Shown one piece after another: positions 36,494 through 50,713 of a stretch of DNA of 64,000 bases. Location of the stretch: contig CM049315.1 in assembly GCA_026874595.1 (NCBI GenBank), forward strand, positions 65,409,389 through 65,473,388. The letters run 5' to 3'. Each line of letters starts with the position of its first letter. Position 1 is the stretch's first letter. The notes beneath the pieces are model-generated. The model searched no databases. It saw nothing but the letters and a program-made list of their open reading frames with translations, and was not told where the DNA came from. A program made the translations under genes and the position numbers. This DNA is from Sipunculus nudus (lineage: Eukaryota > Annelida > Sipuncula > Golfingiida > Sipunculidae).

Positions 36494-37840
36494 AGCTCAG
36501 CTGACTATAAGTCATCTGAGCTATAGTTGTGGTCCATTGTCCGTCGTCCGTCCGTCTGTCTGTCTGTCCATCCGTCTGGATGTCTGTCTATAAGACTGGC
36601 ACGTTTCGACACCATTGGATCTTTGAATCTGAAATAGATGTCCCCAAAATCTCCTACCATGCCGATAATTGGGTCAATAGGACTTTGTTCCTTCGAGATA
36701 TCAAGGAAAAACCTCAATTTTTTATTAAAAATCTATTTTCACACTTCAGGACTGCCTAATATCAAAACCATCTGGTTTTCTTCATATTTACCATAAATAT
36801 TCCTCTATATAATTTCTATGTACATGCTAGAAATTAAGTCGGTATTATATAATTTGAAAAGTTATGGGCCAAAAAATTATACATTTGTAAAAAATCAGGA
36901 AAGATATTTGGTCACTTTAGAGAAAAAGTGTTAAAGCTAGGGACTTTTTTTTTCAGTAATACAACTTTAATTAATTAAAATTTAATTGTATACCAAATAT
37001 TAGATCAAAATCTGTTAAATTTGTTTAAATATTGGCAAAAATATAAAATTGGTACCTTAAATTTTGCCCAAGTTTGACCATGGCATGTTTTTTTCTTGTA
37101 AGAACATTTTATTTACTTTTAACAGTAGATCGGTATATATATAGATTTAATCTGTTAAATTCTAAAATTTGAAAGTAAATGCTGAAACATTATTCTTGTT
37201 TTTTTTTAAGTTTTTCTGAGGCTCTAATATATTTACATTTTAAACCTCCAGACCAGCCATGTCTGGTCCCTACAGCCTTGTCTGGGTGAACGTATTAGTG
37301 ATGCAACACTGTTTTTACAAATGTAGAATCACATATGGCAATCCTGCCCCCCCCCCCCCATCCCCCCCACCCGACCCAACCAGATATGTTGCATTAATTA
37401 CATTCTGTAACCAATTGCTGTTTCCAATCCAATGTATACAACATTTCCAATCCTGAATCAAGTGTTATTTTCAGATATTTATTATTTTGCAAATTTCAAA
37501 AATATATTTTAAGAAAAGATAAATACATCTGTGTATATAATGTGATGTTGCCTGGGCAGGTTAACTATAAATATTAATGCAATTAAGAATTGTTGATGCA
37601 AATTAGAATTGTTAATCAACTTAAATTTTCAAATATAATTTATATATATTGTAAATGTATAGTAAAATTTATAAATTTTGTCCAAAATTTCCCTTAACAA
37701 AAAATTGCTGTATTAAAAAAATGAGGATCTAAGCAAACATTCTTTCAGTATTTTTCTGCCTCAGTAGAATGGGAATTAAAGTGATTTGCTTTGTTTTTCT
37801 ATCTCTCTGTCTGTTTTTAAATATTCAATAATAATTAATA
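36494..37840 (+). mobile_element. Long family A copy no. 4, left part
   Basis: AGCTCAGCTGACTATAAG hairpin and CCGTC/TCTG run (36540-36590), body collinear with 25881-26990. It breaks near 37840 and similar sequence resumes near 41160, which implies a later insertion of about 3.3 kb. Confidence 0.72.
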
Positions 37841-40800
37841 AAACTTTTTTTACCTGTAAGCACTTTTGGATTAAATTTTGTATCTTGTATGTTTATGCAA
37901 AGGTGTTGTAACTTTCCTCATGTTATTGTTTCCCAATGTTACTGGGGTCAAGAAATTCGTAAGGTTTTCAGGTCTGTATCATGAATGTGTGAATGAAGTT
38001 TTGTTGGTATTGAAATTGTGCTAAAATTGCCCTTTTTATCAGCACATCTAACAGTAAAACGTTTTTGTTGATTACTCTGCTGAAATTTATTATATATGTT
38101 TATTTGAAGTATTTGAACTCTGTGTCTCTTTCAATGTGATGAAAAGGACAGTCAATTGGTAAAACGCTCGGCTCTTTTCACTTGCGACTAAGTTTCTATC
38201 CCCAATTTTTGCTATGAGAGTAGGTTGTATAGTGGTCTGTACAGAGTCGGTTGTTTTCTTGTGTCCTCTGATTCCCTCCACTACTTCTCAATCAGAACCA
38301 TGGAAAGTGCCTTGTAGAAGTTATTATAGTGAGTAGTACAATCGATATAAAAGAAATTTTATTTGTTTATAAGTTAACGCTCTTTTGCCTTGAGGTGATG
38401 GTGCAGCTTCAAGACTCTTTGCTTGCATGAAGACAGAATCAATACATATTGAGGCTGACAACATCATGCTGCATGCTACGCTTTCTTTTAACTATTTGGT
38501 ATCACTTTCTATTGTATGAGAATGAGGTTATCCATATGATAAAGATGGTATTTTCTTTGAAAGAAGTCATAACCAATCTTTAAGACAGAGGAAATCTCTT
38601 GGTTTGCGGTGAGATTTCACCATTTTGCCATGAATTGAGACATAAACGGGGTTCGGACTGGGAAGCTACAACCATGTATATGCTACTAACCCTGTATATG
38701 CTAGCTTTATAATGTGGTGATGGTGCATGACAGAATCAAGACACTTGCTGACATTTGTGCAGTTTGCCGTTTACATGACTTTGCAGTTCCAAGTGTTCTT
38801 TTAAAATACTTTGTTTGCTTAAATAATGCACACTTTTAATAAATAAAATAATTCTTAGAAATAAAAAAAATTGCTTCATTTATTGAAATAATTTATCCTC
38901 ATGGGGACAGGATGCAAAATTGTAGATCGCACTTAACTTATGTAGATTGCACATAAGATAAAAAGAAAGTAAGTTGGAATTGTGTGTGTTTTACCAGAAA
39001 AAAATTGCTCTTGTCCTGCCAAATCTAAAAGAAAATATTCAGGCACCGGTTATGAAAAACTGCTGGCAATATTACAAAATATTATGTAGTACATTGTTCT
39101 GTTCAGTAATTATATTCAGAAATGGTCTGTTCTCATTGTTATATGTTCACTTAATTGATGAAGCCAGTGGTATGAAATAAGTTTCCCCAGCATTCTGTAT
39201 TTGGGCATAAAACTGACAAAAAGGTAAAGTGTAACTGTACAAAGATTGCAAGAGCTCAGAAGCTGAGAACGCAGAAACGTTACAATCACCAATCAAGTAA
39301 AAAAAACTGAAACCGAAATTTGTACTGAATTTTGAGGTAATCAATTTGATGAAGACAATGCTTATCTGGAACAATGGGTTGCATTTTATTTTTAACCTTG
39401 TTTTGTGAAATCGATTCTATCTTCTGCCTTACTCTACCATTTTCCTAGCATTCATCCATGAAAGATTAGCTAGCTTGAACCTGGTAGCACCGACTTATAT
39501 ATGTGGTAAATATTTCTAACAATACATACATGTACTACACGAATCTATACAATTGTGCATAATGTCAGCAAATGAAAGTATTTTGTTGACACCAACACAT
39601 TATGCAAAGTGAATTTTAATGGCAACTCGTAGGGAAGGAACAAGTTTTATATCACAAAAGTAGCATCACAGCAAAGGGCAGTAATACTTTCTGACTATAT
39701 TGTGTTGGTTCTTTCATACGAGCATACAGTCTGAAGTCTGCATCATCACGTTATCACAAACTTAGTAATCGGCAAAAGGTATATCTACATGATTGTTGAT
39801 TATTTCATGCATTCATCACCGTAGTACAAAGGCAGCATACAGCAACATGTTTCGCATCTCTAAATGTGTGTTGATTCTGTTTTCATGCCAACATACAGTT
39901 TGAAAGGGCTTTATCACTTCATGTAAAATGAATCTTAGAATCTATGCAGCAGACAGGTGTCAGTTTCTATACATAAGCGCGTATCTTGTCATGCACCCAT
40001 GTAGTCTAAATAAATTATAAATAAGTCTTTCCTTTGAAACAGACATGCATGGAGTTCAAATACATGTAACCAGTAAATTAATGTAAATTAAATTTTAGCA
40101 GAATTATTTGATATATTTTAATTGCACTAATAAAGATTTTCATGAATGTTAAGTTGATCATAAAATTTAATATCATGTTTGTAGATTAAAAAAAAAAAAT
40201 GGTGGTATATATACAGGGGTGGAGGAAAGCGAAGGAAAAGGAGGAATTCACCCATTATGGACTGGCCATTACAACCCACTCTAATAAGAACGATGTTGGT
40301 TAAACCTGCATGGGGCGCCAGAGGAGATAGCCGCGAGCGTTTTATCACTCGACTGTCCACTTCATTACATTGAAAGACATGGGGCTCAAATACGTAAAAT
40401 TAATATATATATATTAAATTTCAGCACAGTCTGATTTATGCATCTGATTTTTCCCAATTGCACGAACAGAGGTTTACATGAATGCTGAATGTAAAAAGTT
40501 TATTACATGTGTGTAGGTTTCAAAATATTCTATTGATTAGTGTTTATGGACACATCCAGATTTCGACAGATACGTTTTTGGCAATCATCACCAAATTACA
40601 TTTGTTAGTGCTATGCAAATAAAGGGATATTAAAATATTTGCTTTAAAAACTGTTCTACAATTCAAGCATCTAAATGCATGACAAAGCAGACAAACCAAA
40701 GCCATCAAATAACACTTTCATTCAACTATACAGTCACAATGTATGCGATTACTGTGCAGAACTCAACAAATAAAGTTTGCTGTCCATTGTGCTAGTAAAC

Positions 40801-41160
40801 AAAGGCAAATTTAGGAAAATTTCCATATAAACAAAACCAGGATTCAATCACAGAGTCATTTTAGAGACTATAAACCCTTATAAATGAATTTATCGACCCA
40901 AAAAACATAGAAATAATGCACTTGGAAAGCATTTTAGTACAAATATAACTGAATATACTGATATTACATTATCCGGAGGCCATCTTGGCTGCCATCTTGT
41001 ATTTGGACCAAGATTGGGTGAATTCCGCTTGGCCCTATATCTGAAAATATTAAGTATATAGTCTGGCCAACTATTATGCCAAGTGTCATGCTTCTTTCAC
41101 TTTTTGCACAATTCTTCTCATAACAGCTGGACTAATAAAATTTATTACTGTTAAATAAAG
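37841..41160. other. Insertion or intronic sequence between halves of an A copy
   Basis: AT-rich sequence with no open frame above about 80 codons and no recognised terminal repeats. A tRNA-like stretch lies at about 38147-38205 (GGTAAAACGCTCGGCTC then GTTTCTATCCCC), which may be a decayed SINE head. The nature of the interruption is not resolved. Confidence 0.45.
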
Positions 41161-41520
41161 AAAAAAAATACAGAGGTACAAAGGTGTTTTTAAACTCCCA
41201 TCACCCCGTCAACCCCCCCCCCCAGTCAGGTCCTTCCACCTGTGGGATGGGAACAGTATGTTTGTACATATTTAAAAACAATGGATTTAATTGGATACTA
41301 GTGTAAACTGCTGAACTGTCAACAGCTTATCAAAAAAGCCAACTAATGATCATGTTAATAGTATAGATCTCATATTCACAAACTGCTACAGCCTGATATG
41401 TTTTAGTTGGTCACAAAATCTTATTTAAGAATGTTTAAAAGTTGGTGCGCTGTAATGTTTCTTAATTACCTAATTCACCAGCGTGTGTAAAGAGTGTATC
41501 CAACTTTGACCATGGCATGT
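41160..41520 (+). mobile_element. Long family A copy no. 4, right part (truncated)
   Basis: Matches 27000-27250 (C-run, TCTGTGGACTGGG-type segment, CTGAACTGTCAACA, CCAACnAATGATCATG). It is lost before any A 3' terminus. Confidence 0.65.
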
Positions 41521-41532
41521 TTTTTGTCCCCT

Positions 41533-41786
41533 ATGAGGCAAAAATAAAATGTATGGTTCTCAGGCACCTCCCATGTCAATTTTGATTTTGATTTTCATCT
41601 TTAATGAAGTTAAAATAAAAAAATTTTGATAAGATTTCCTTTTTCTTTAAGAAATTCTGTTATTATCATGCTTGTCCCTGATCATATGACATTTTTATAG
41701 AAACATACAAAAAAGGTACAAAATAAAAAAAAGTCCCCCCAAACTGATTTCTGAAAAAAACGTGCCTGAGAACCATACCTATTTTT
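41533..41786. mobile_element. MITE-like foldback element, copy 3, cut by B element
   Basis: GAGGCAAAAATAAAATGTATGG on the left and TGCCTGAGAACCATACC at about 41763-41779. The T-run after it is the insertion point of the B element at 41787, just as copy 2 is cut by an A element. Confidence 0.75.
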
Positions 41787-42194
41787 AAGGAACCTGTGAG
41801 CTTATTCGATGGCGCGGCGTCGTCCGTCCACTGTCTGCAGTCCAAGGTTGGCTGTAAGTCAGAAACCTTCAGAGCTAGCAGCTCAAAATTACATGTAAGA
41901 ATTAGTCACATGTGAAACTTGCTGCCCTAGAGCTTATTATTGGGTATCTGCATTAATTTAGATTTTATAGAGAAAAAGCTTAAAAACCTTTAAAAATCTT
42001 CTTCTCTGAAACTGTCCAGCCAAATTGTCCAATATTTCACAGAAATGTTTCCTGGAACAATCTCTCTCAATTTTGTTAGATTGGTTCCAGTTCGGTCATT
42101 TTTGACAGAGTTACAGGAAGTTGAACTTAGTCATTTGCATGCTAAAATTACAGTCTCAGAAACGCCTGGAGCTATCATCATCAAATTATACAAC
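41787..42194 (+). mobile_element. Family B element, left part
   Basis: AAGGAACCTGTGAGCTTATTCG (one change in the B terminus) then a GGCGCGGCGTCGTCCGTCC run and the B body up to ATCATCAAATTATAC. The B body resumes at 48172, so a segment of about 6 kb interrupts it. Confidence 0.78.
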
Positions 42195-45100
42195 AATCCA
42201 TATGGTGGTATCGGAAATCCACCGGAAATCGAGGTATACGGAAAATCACACAAATCGCGATACGCTATTTATATATAGATCCATTATATATATATGGTGT
42301 TATGCATAAACATCATATTGAAGCCAAGAGATTGCATGGAGAATTTTTTCGGAGAAGTTGATATGATAAATGAAATAAATTTTATATGAAAATATATACA
42401 TGTATTATGTTGAACATCGCTATTTAAAGTTGCCCTCCGAATGGCACCGTGTAAAAAGCTGGTGACACATCCCAAGGTTTATTTGCATCCGATCATTGCA
42501 TCCGTTCTTCGCACCTATGTTAAAATATTGGACATTATATATTCAATTACACATGACACATACCTCTGGCAAGGATTATCAGGTGCGATCAACGCATGCA
42601 TGCATTTATCGCAGACCTCGAGTCCTGCTCAATTTTTGCAATGAACGCATCCGTTAAACGCACATGGCATGAAATCGTGGAAGCCCTCACTTCCATTACC
42701 AAAATATGAGTATTAAAGTTCATTGAAACATCACTGAATCAATGAAAAATTGCAACAATGAATTTAATGCAATAAAATGTGACATTAAAAGTGGAAGCAA
42801 AATAAAGCGGTAATCAAGGGCGCCAGGACAATTATTTTTGTGAGGGGGATGGGGTCCTATCCTAAATTAATTTAATGAAAACATAATTATTCGTTATATA
42901 TTACTGAAGTATCATTTAGGTTTACAGGCATAAATCTTGATCTGAAAGGACAAAACAACTTATCGTCACCTGTTTGACGCTTGTTTGTGTTATGTGTTGC
43001 CTCATTGTTGCCGTCCTTTCATTGCACATGAAAGACGGGTGCGAAAAACCAAATGCGATAAACACTGGTTTCAACTTTGTGTGACCGTGGAACTCGATAT
43101 TAGTCGCATGTGACTCGCTCATTTGTCAAAGGCCCTTGACCCGGTACGTGTGCATTCAAGCATATCAGGTCATGTAAGGGGGTCACAGGTAGAAGCCTTT
43201 CTCGTGCAATCCCTCGGTCACAGAAAGGGCTGCCAAACAATTATTTCAGAGGTATTCCTTTTAAGAAGGGGATTATTTCAGGCCGGAGACTGCGAAATAA
43301 ACAAATAACCCAGATAGGGCCCCTGGAGTAACACTCTGTCTAAGCATTACACACTCTATGGCAATTATGTTACCGGACCCGAAGACAAGGAGCAAATATT
43401 AAAATTATAAATTATGCACATAATACGCAAATATTGCAAATAAAAGTGGGTGGAAGCTCTTCGGACACGACTGGAGCATATGTATGTCGGAAATCACAGC
43501 AATCTGTACGGTGGTATCAGAGGAGATACGGAAAATTACAAAAATCGCCTTGAGCTATTAATATATAGACTAGCAATTACCCGTGCTACGCACAGTTTTG
43601 GGTGAGCAGTTAGTTCTGATGTAAAATCAGTCTTTCATAGTTGAAGGTCATGGTTGTACAATGTTACCGTCATAAGATCTCTTTAAAGACAACATTTGGT
43701 ATAAGTGTTCTATCTTTGAGTTGACCTTGTGTCTGAGTCAGGACGAATACGTTCCGGTACGAATGATCGAATGTCTTCGGACAAACCCAGAGCATATATG
43801 TATGTCGAAAATCACGGCAATATGTACAGTGGTATCAGAGGAGATACGGAAAATCACACAAATCGCGTTACGCATTTAATATATAGACACGTGCATGGTG
43901 TTATGCAAAACAAAATCTTATTGAAACCAAGGTATTGGTTGGAGATTTTTTTCAGAGAAGGTGATATGATTAATAAAATCATTTTTAGCTCAGCTGACTA
44001 TAAGTCATCTGAGCTATAGTCGTGGTCCATTGTCCGTTGTCCGTCTGTCCGGATGTCCGTCCGTAAGACTGGCACGTTTCGACACCGTTGGACCTATGAA
44101 TCTGAATTTCGGCATACTGTTAGATGTCGCCAAAATCTCCTACCATGCCGAAAATTGGGTCAATAGGAATTTGTTCCTTTGAGATATTAAGGAAAAACCT
44201 CCATTTTTTATTAGAAATCTAATTTCCCACTTCAGGACTGCCTAATATCAAAACCACTCATCTAGTTTTCTTCATATTTACCATAAATATTCCTCTATAT
44301 AGTTCCTATGTACATGCCAGATATTAAGTCAGTATTATATAATTTAAAAAAGTTATGGGCCCAAACATAATGGACTTTGTAAAAAAAATCAGTAAGATAT
44401 TTGGTCACTTAAGACCAAAAGTGTTAAAGGTAGGGACTTTTTTCCAGTAATACAACTTTAATTAATCAAAATTTAATTGTATACCAAAAATTAGATCAAA
44501 ATCTGTTAATTTTTTTTAAAAATTGGCAAAAATATAAAATTGGTACCTTAAATTTTGCCCAACTTTGGCCACGGCACATTTTTTTTCCTGTAAGTACTGT
44601 GGATTTAATTTTCACAGCATGTATACACAAGGATTCAATCTGTTAAAATCTGAAATTTGAAAATAAAAGCTGCAAAATTAGGCTAGTTATTGAATTTTTT
44701 TGGAGGCTCTTGTTGTATTCCCTTACATTGTCAAGCAGTCCACTTTGATGACTGTAGGTCATTCAGTGCACATCTCTATGCTCCCCAAGCTGTTGGCATA
44801 ATTTTATATGTCCCCAAAATCTCCTACCATACTGAAAATTGGGTCATTAGGACTTCGTTCCTTCGAGATATTAAGGAAAAAAACTCTGTTTTCCATAAAA
44901 AAGCCATTGTTACACTTCAAGGCTGCCTAATATCAAAACCACTGATCTGTTTTTGATTGTATTTAGTATTCACATTCTTTCATACATTTTCTATGAACAT
45001 ACCAAAAATTAGGTCAGTATTGGGTATTATTTTGAAGTTATGGGCCAAAACATAATGCAATTTTTAAAAAAATCAGGAAATATATTTAGTCACCTAACAT

Positions 45101-48100
45101 GAGAATTGCTGAACCTAGAAACTTTTTTTCAGGAATATAACTTTATATAATAAAGATTCAATTGTTTACCCAAAATTAGATCTGAATTTTGCAAATTTTT
45201 CAAGTTATTAGCATAAATAAAAAATCAATACCTTAAATTTTGTCCAACTTTGGCACTGTTGATTTAATTTTCACAGCATATATACATAAGGATTTAATCT
45301 TTTAAAATATGAAATTTCAAAGAAATTGATTGGAAAGAATAGCTTTTATTCATGTTTTCATACACCATGTCAAGTGTTGTTTACATCTAGCCCACCTAGT
45401 AGTACAGCCTTCACTTGCATTATGTAACCCACCCCAGGCAGCTTGCCTTGGGTCAGCTTGGCAACTACCAGCAGGCTTCCCCTCTGCCCTGCACTCCCCC
45501 CCCCCCCCCAAGTGGTGCATAAACTAGTTGAATGTTATTATTTTCTGTATTTGATTCATTCTTATTCTAGGCTATGCTACATTTTAGATTTTGTATTGTA
45601 CCACCAGGGTTACAGTGATTAAAGTGTACATTTAATTGTGTCCACAAAGTGGTGTATTGCTATGAAAGTGTGGATGTTCATGAGATAAGTAATTCCTTTC
45701 TTCAGAGGAGTAAAAACTTCACCAGGTGTGAAATTGACTATTAATTCCAGCAATAAATTAAAACTGGGATAGTAATTAGCACAATGATATTGTTTGTCCC
45801 TCATTCAACCAACAGTGTGTATACTTTATTTGTAATGTCTTATTTTATCAAATTTGCTGAATCTTTTATTTTATTTTGGTGAATAAAATTAAGCATGTAC
45901 TGAAAACTCCAATGTGCAAAACTTTTTAATAGTGATTCAGGGAATATTCTTGTAGATGCCATGTTGTGGCATTATTTTCTTTTAAATTCAGTTTAAAAAT
46001 TTATGATTTAAAAATAATAAAATATATGTGTATGCATAATATGACCCAATATGAGCTACACTCTGGATATATGATGATTGCAACTTTTGCAACAATTCTA
46101 ATATTTTAACTTATAGTTTCAGTTTTTTACTCTGTTTACTCTGTATATATAATGATTGCAACTTTTGCAACAATTCTAATATTTTAACTTATATTTTAAG
46201 TTTTTTTATTAAAAATTTATAAAACCTGTAAATAAAAAAATTGATTCAGATAAAAACTTCTTAATCAAAAAAGTGGATATGCTTAAAAAAATAGGATTAT
46301 ATATAAACTTAAATGCATTATTCCCTTGAAAGTGAAATAAAGGTATTAGTCCATTCTGTCCACTTGCCTGTCCATCTGTAAATTTTCATATGTATCACAG
46401 TATCTCAAAACTTTTACTGTTTTTCTTCATGACAGTCTTGTCAGAGTATTAGTTTGCAATCATATATTTAGAACCTTACTATATCCAAGTAGGAGGGCCC
46501 CTTTCCTTTTAGCTTTTCATATTCTTATATAATTGAAAAACATTACAATAGAATATTTCTACATCCACCTTCCTGCTGCCCTCACTTTTCCCTTCTCCGA
46601 ACCCCATCCCAAAGTCAGCCTCAATAAGCAAGAACAAGATGTACATGCCAGAAATTATGTCAATATTGTGTAATATGTAGAGATAGTTGGCATCACAATA
46701 ATGTACCTTGTCAAGACTAAAGAGATATTGTGTCATACAGTCACAAATTCATAAATTACTTCATCAGCATAGTTAATCATAACATCATATCTGTGAAATT
46801 GAAAGCTTGCAGACTACCATACACTTTAGATCCTTCAACAAATAGCCTTATCATCATTCTACTACTGCTTATTACTGCTGTCATTGCATTCATATTTGCT
46901 CAAATATATCACAATTTTCAACCCCTCCTAAATAAATAAAAAATAAACCACTATATTTGACTCTATTAATGCATCAGTCAGGTTATTTCATTTATCATTT
47001 ACTCACATATTACATTACATTCCTTTATAATAGCCCAACATGTCCATGATATTCATAAGCTATATCGACTCGATATAGTATCACAGTGGAGAAACATTTA
47101 TAGTCCAATCACGATCAGCTGAGCGCCGTGACCCATGGGTCCCTTGTTTTATGAAAATATATTATGTTGAACATCGCTATTTAAAGTTGCCCTCTGATTT
47201 TACTTGCGACGAAATCGCACCGTATAAAAAGCTGGTCACACATTCCAACGTTTATTTGCATCCAATCATCGCATCCGTTCATCGCATTGGTGTAAACATT
47301 TTGACACTTTATTTTCAATAATACATGACACATACCTCCGGCAACGATTATCAGCTGCGTTTATCGCAGACCTTGAGTCCTGCTTGATTTTTGTGATGAA
47401 CGCATCCGTTTATTGCACAGGGGATTCCACTTCATGACGTGCATAAAATTGAGAAAGCCCTCACTTCCATTACCAAAATCTGAGTATTAAAGTTCATTGA
47501 AGGGGAATAACTGTAGGGAAGCATCATCATGTCTATAACACTCAACATGCATCTTACCATGTATCACTGAAAAGTCGCAACAATGAATCTGATGCAATAA
47601 ATAGTGACATTCAAAGTTGAAGCAAAATAAAGCATTAAGAACGATCGCCAGGACAATTGTTTGTTTGTGTGTGTGTGTGTGGGGGGGGCCCTATCCCACA
47701 TTAATTTGATTAAAACATAATTATTTGTTATACTGTTATGAAATATCATTTAGGTTTACAGGCATAAATCTTAATATGAAAGGACAAAACAACTTATCGT
47801 CACCTGTTTGACGCTTGTATGTGTCATGTTTTGCCTCATGGTTGCCGTCCTTTGATCGCAAATGAAAGACGGGTGCGACAAACCAAATGCGATAAACACT
47901 GGTTTGTGTGACAGCGGGACACGATATTAGTCGCATGTGACTCGCATGTTATGGGGCCCGAAGACACAGAAAAGAGGCGCCCGCGGGGGAGCAAATATTA
48001 AAATTATAAATTATGCACGTAATACGCAAATATTACAAATAAAAGTGGGTGGAATCTCTTCGGACACACCCGGAGCATATGTATGTCGGAAATCACGGCA

Positions 48101-48171
48101 ATCTGTACGGTGGTATCAGAGGAGATACGGAAAATTACAAAAATCGCCTTATGCTATTAATATATAGATTG
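42195..48171 (+). mobile_element. Six-kb insertion in B, made of duplicated units and carrying an A element
   Basis: A block of about 85 bases (GGTGGTATCAGAGGAGATACGG ... AATATATAGA) occurs four times, at about 42200, 43505, 43815 and 48105. The stretch 42300-43500 is repeated at 43900-43985 plus 47149-48130 (shared ATGTTGAACATCGCTATTTA and GACGGGTGCGA), so the segment is a tandem duplication whose second unit was hit by the A element at 43987. TATATAGACTAGCAATTACC at about 43566 resembles a transposon terminus. No coding frame; family unknown to me. Confidence 0.6.
43987..47148 (+). mobile_element. Complete long family A copy no. 5, 3.2 kb
   Basis: 5' AGCTCAGCTGACTATAAG hairpin, CCGTC run; 3' CAGCTGAGC (47116-47124), GACCCATGGGTC, CCCTTGTT. 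This copy has no E insertion and supplies the E empty site near 46870 and the A empty site near 45560. Its own empty site is the other unit of the surrounding duplication near 42377 (ATAAATTTTATATGAAAATA). Confidence 0.88.
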
Positions 48172-48845
48172 GTCACTTGAGTTATATCTGAAATTGAGGT
48201 ATTGGTGGCGCCAGCTGCATTGGTCTTTTTGTATCGGGGTCAACAGTGCCTGAAGCATACAGAGGGCTACAAAAAACCTCTTCTCTGAAAGCGTAAAGCC
48301 AGATTGTTTAATATTGCACAGAAATGCTCCTAGGGTAGTGCTTTCTTAAGTTTGTTCAAATGGTCTCTGATCAATGTCTTGGTTATGGGAAGCTGAATAT
48401 AGTCAAATGTTATAGCAGCCCATTTCTGCTCAGTGGCTACAAAGATCTTCTCAACAAAAACCAAGACTGGGTCAGATTCTTTAATTTCACGCATGAATTA
48501 TCCTTAGATGTTGATAATTCAGATTTTTTCAAATGGTTTTGATTCAGTGATTTTCTTAGATTTTACACTGGAAAAGTTAAAAAAGATATAAAAATCTTCT
48601 TCTCTGAAACTTTCCAGCCAAATTGTCCAATGTTTCACAGAAATGATCCCTAGAATAATCTCTTGCAAATTTGTTTGAATGGCTCCAGTTGGTGATTTTT
48701 GGCCAAGTTACAGGAGGTTCAACTTAGTCATCTGTGCAAAAAAGCATACTAAACTTTAAATCTCAGAAACAGCTGGATCTGTCATCACCAAATTTTATGC
48801 CAGTATTTGTCACAATCAGCGACCTGATACCTGAGACAGAAATGC
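48172..48845 (+). mobile_element. Family B element, right part (truncated)
   Basis: B body resumes with TATCTGAAATTGAGGTATTGGTGGCGCCA and continues through the TCTCTGAAA-CTTTCCAGCC-type segment. It is cut at 48845 by a minus-strand E element, and no B 3' end is found beyond it. Confidence 0.7.
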
Positions 48846-50713
48846 AACTAGACATTTCTTGGCACCGCAGGTGCCAGGGTATCCCCATACATAGTACACC
48901 CCCCCTTAAAAATAGGCTCCTGTGGCCTTGACCTTTGACCTTGTGACCCCAAAATTGATATTGATCATCCACTTTTATATATAAATCAATAGAGGTCTTG
49001 ATTTATTGATGGGCCAATAAGTCAGGTTTGAAATCCATATATTAATCCAAGCTTGAATTATCATCTCAGGAACTAATTTTTGGACAGATGGCTCCTGTGA
49101 CCTCACCTTATGACCCCAAAATCAGTTCGTGTCTTGCTTTTCCAATGGGACATGTACAAGTCAAGTTTGAAATCCATACATCAATAAAAGCAGCAATTAT
49201 CATCCAGAAACTAATTTTTAGACAGATGGCTCCTGTGACCTTCACCTTTGACCTTGTGACCGCAAAATTGATAGGAGTCTTCCTCTATTGGCAGGTGAAC
49301 TATATGTGCAAGATGAAAGGTCTGAGATGAAATGTTTGGCTGAAAATGCATCCACAATCTTTTTAAAGATGTGCCCTGTGACCTTGACCTTTGACCTCAT
49401 GACCCCAAAATCAATTGGAGTCTTGCTTTTTCAGTGGGACATATATAAGTCAAGTTTGAAATCAATACATCAATAAAAGCAGGAATTATCATCCAGAAAC
49501 TAATTTTTTGACAGATAGCTCCTGTGGCCTTGACCTTTGACCTTGTGACCCCAAAATTGATATGGATCATCCACTATTGGCAAGTGAGCAATATATTCAA
49601 GATGGAAGACTTGGGATGAAAGTTTGGGCTTAAAATGCATCCACAGTATCTTTTAAGATGTGAGTCAAGTGACCTTGACCTTGAACCTCATGACCCTAGA
49701 ACCTATAGGGTTCTTACTTTAGTGGTGGGCCATACATAAGTCACGTTTGAAATCCATATGGCTATCAACACTGGAGATATCATAAGAGGTGTGCAATTTT
49801 CACCAAATATGGACACATTAAAGGTCAAGGCCACTCTCATGGTAAAGGTCATGACCCAAATGGAAATAGACCTCATCCCATAACCCATCTCTCTACATGT
49901 GCATAATATGAAAGAAATCTGTCCATTAGTTTTTGACTTATAATGCTTACAGTACTGTCAAGTGGCAATTATGGGGGTATTAAAAGGCGTAAAAACAAGA
50001 AAAGGATAATAGGTGGTGCCACCAGTTTCGGTATATCACAAGGCTATTCAAGATCTTCGGTCACCTTGATTTTTGGACCAGTCCATGCAAGCTTACTTGG
50101 GATATTTAAGAATTTGTGTTATTTTCAGCAAAAATTGACCTATTCAAGATCAAGGACACTCTCCTAGCATAGGTCATGAGCCCATTTTAAATAGGCTTCG
50201 TCCCCTTACCTATATCTATACAAATGTAAAGTTTGAAAAAGATAAGTGAAATATTTTTTATGCCCCCGCCACAAAGTGGCCGGGGCATATAGTTTTACCC
50301 TTGTCCGTCATTCCGTCATTCCGAAATCAAACAGTTGTACGGACTTTTTTTTCGCAATGCCTGCAGATATTGGCCTGATTTTTGGTGTGTGGGCAGATAA
50401 TGACCAGTTACAGATTGAGTTCACGTTTTGTCCCGCTTGACCTACTTTTGACCATTTCATGGCTCCTAAACTTAGAAAATTTCATGAAAAATAGAAATTT
50501 TCATGACAAATACACATGTATGGACTTTTTTTCGCAATGCCTGCAGATATTGGCCAGATATTTTTGTTGTGTGGGCAGATAATGACCAGTTACAGATCGA
50601 GTTCGCGTTTCGTCCCGGTTGATCTATTTTTGACCATTTTACGGCTCCTAAACTTAGAAAAATTCATGAAAAATAGAAATTTTCATGACAAATACACATG
50701 TACAGCCGTTTTT

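Noticed and set aside
38147-38205. tRNA gene
   Set aside because: Only A-box and B-box-like traces, no closing stems; at most a decayed SINE head.
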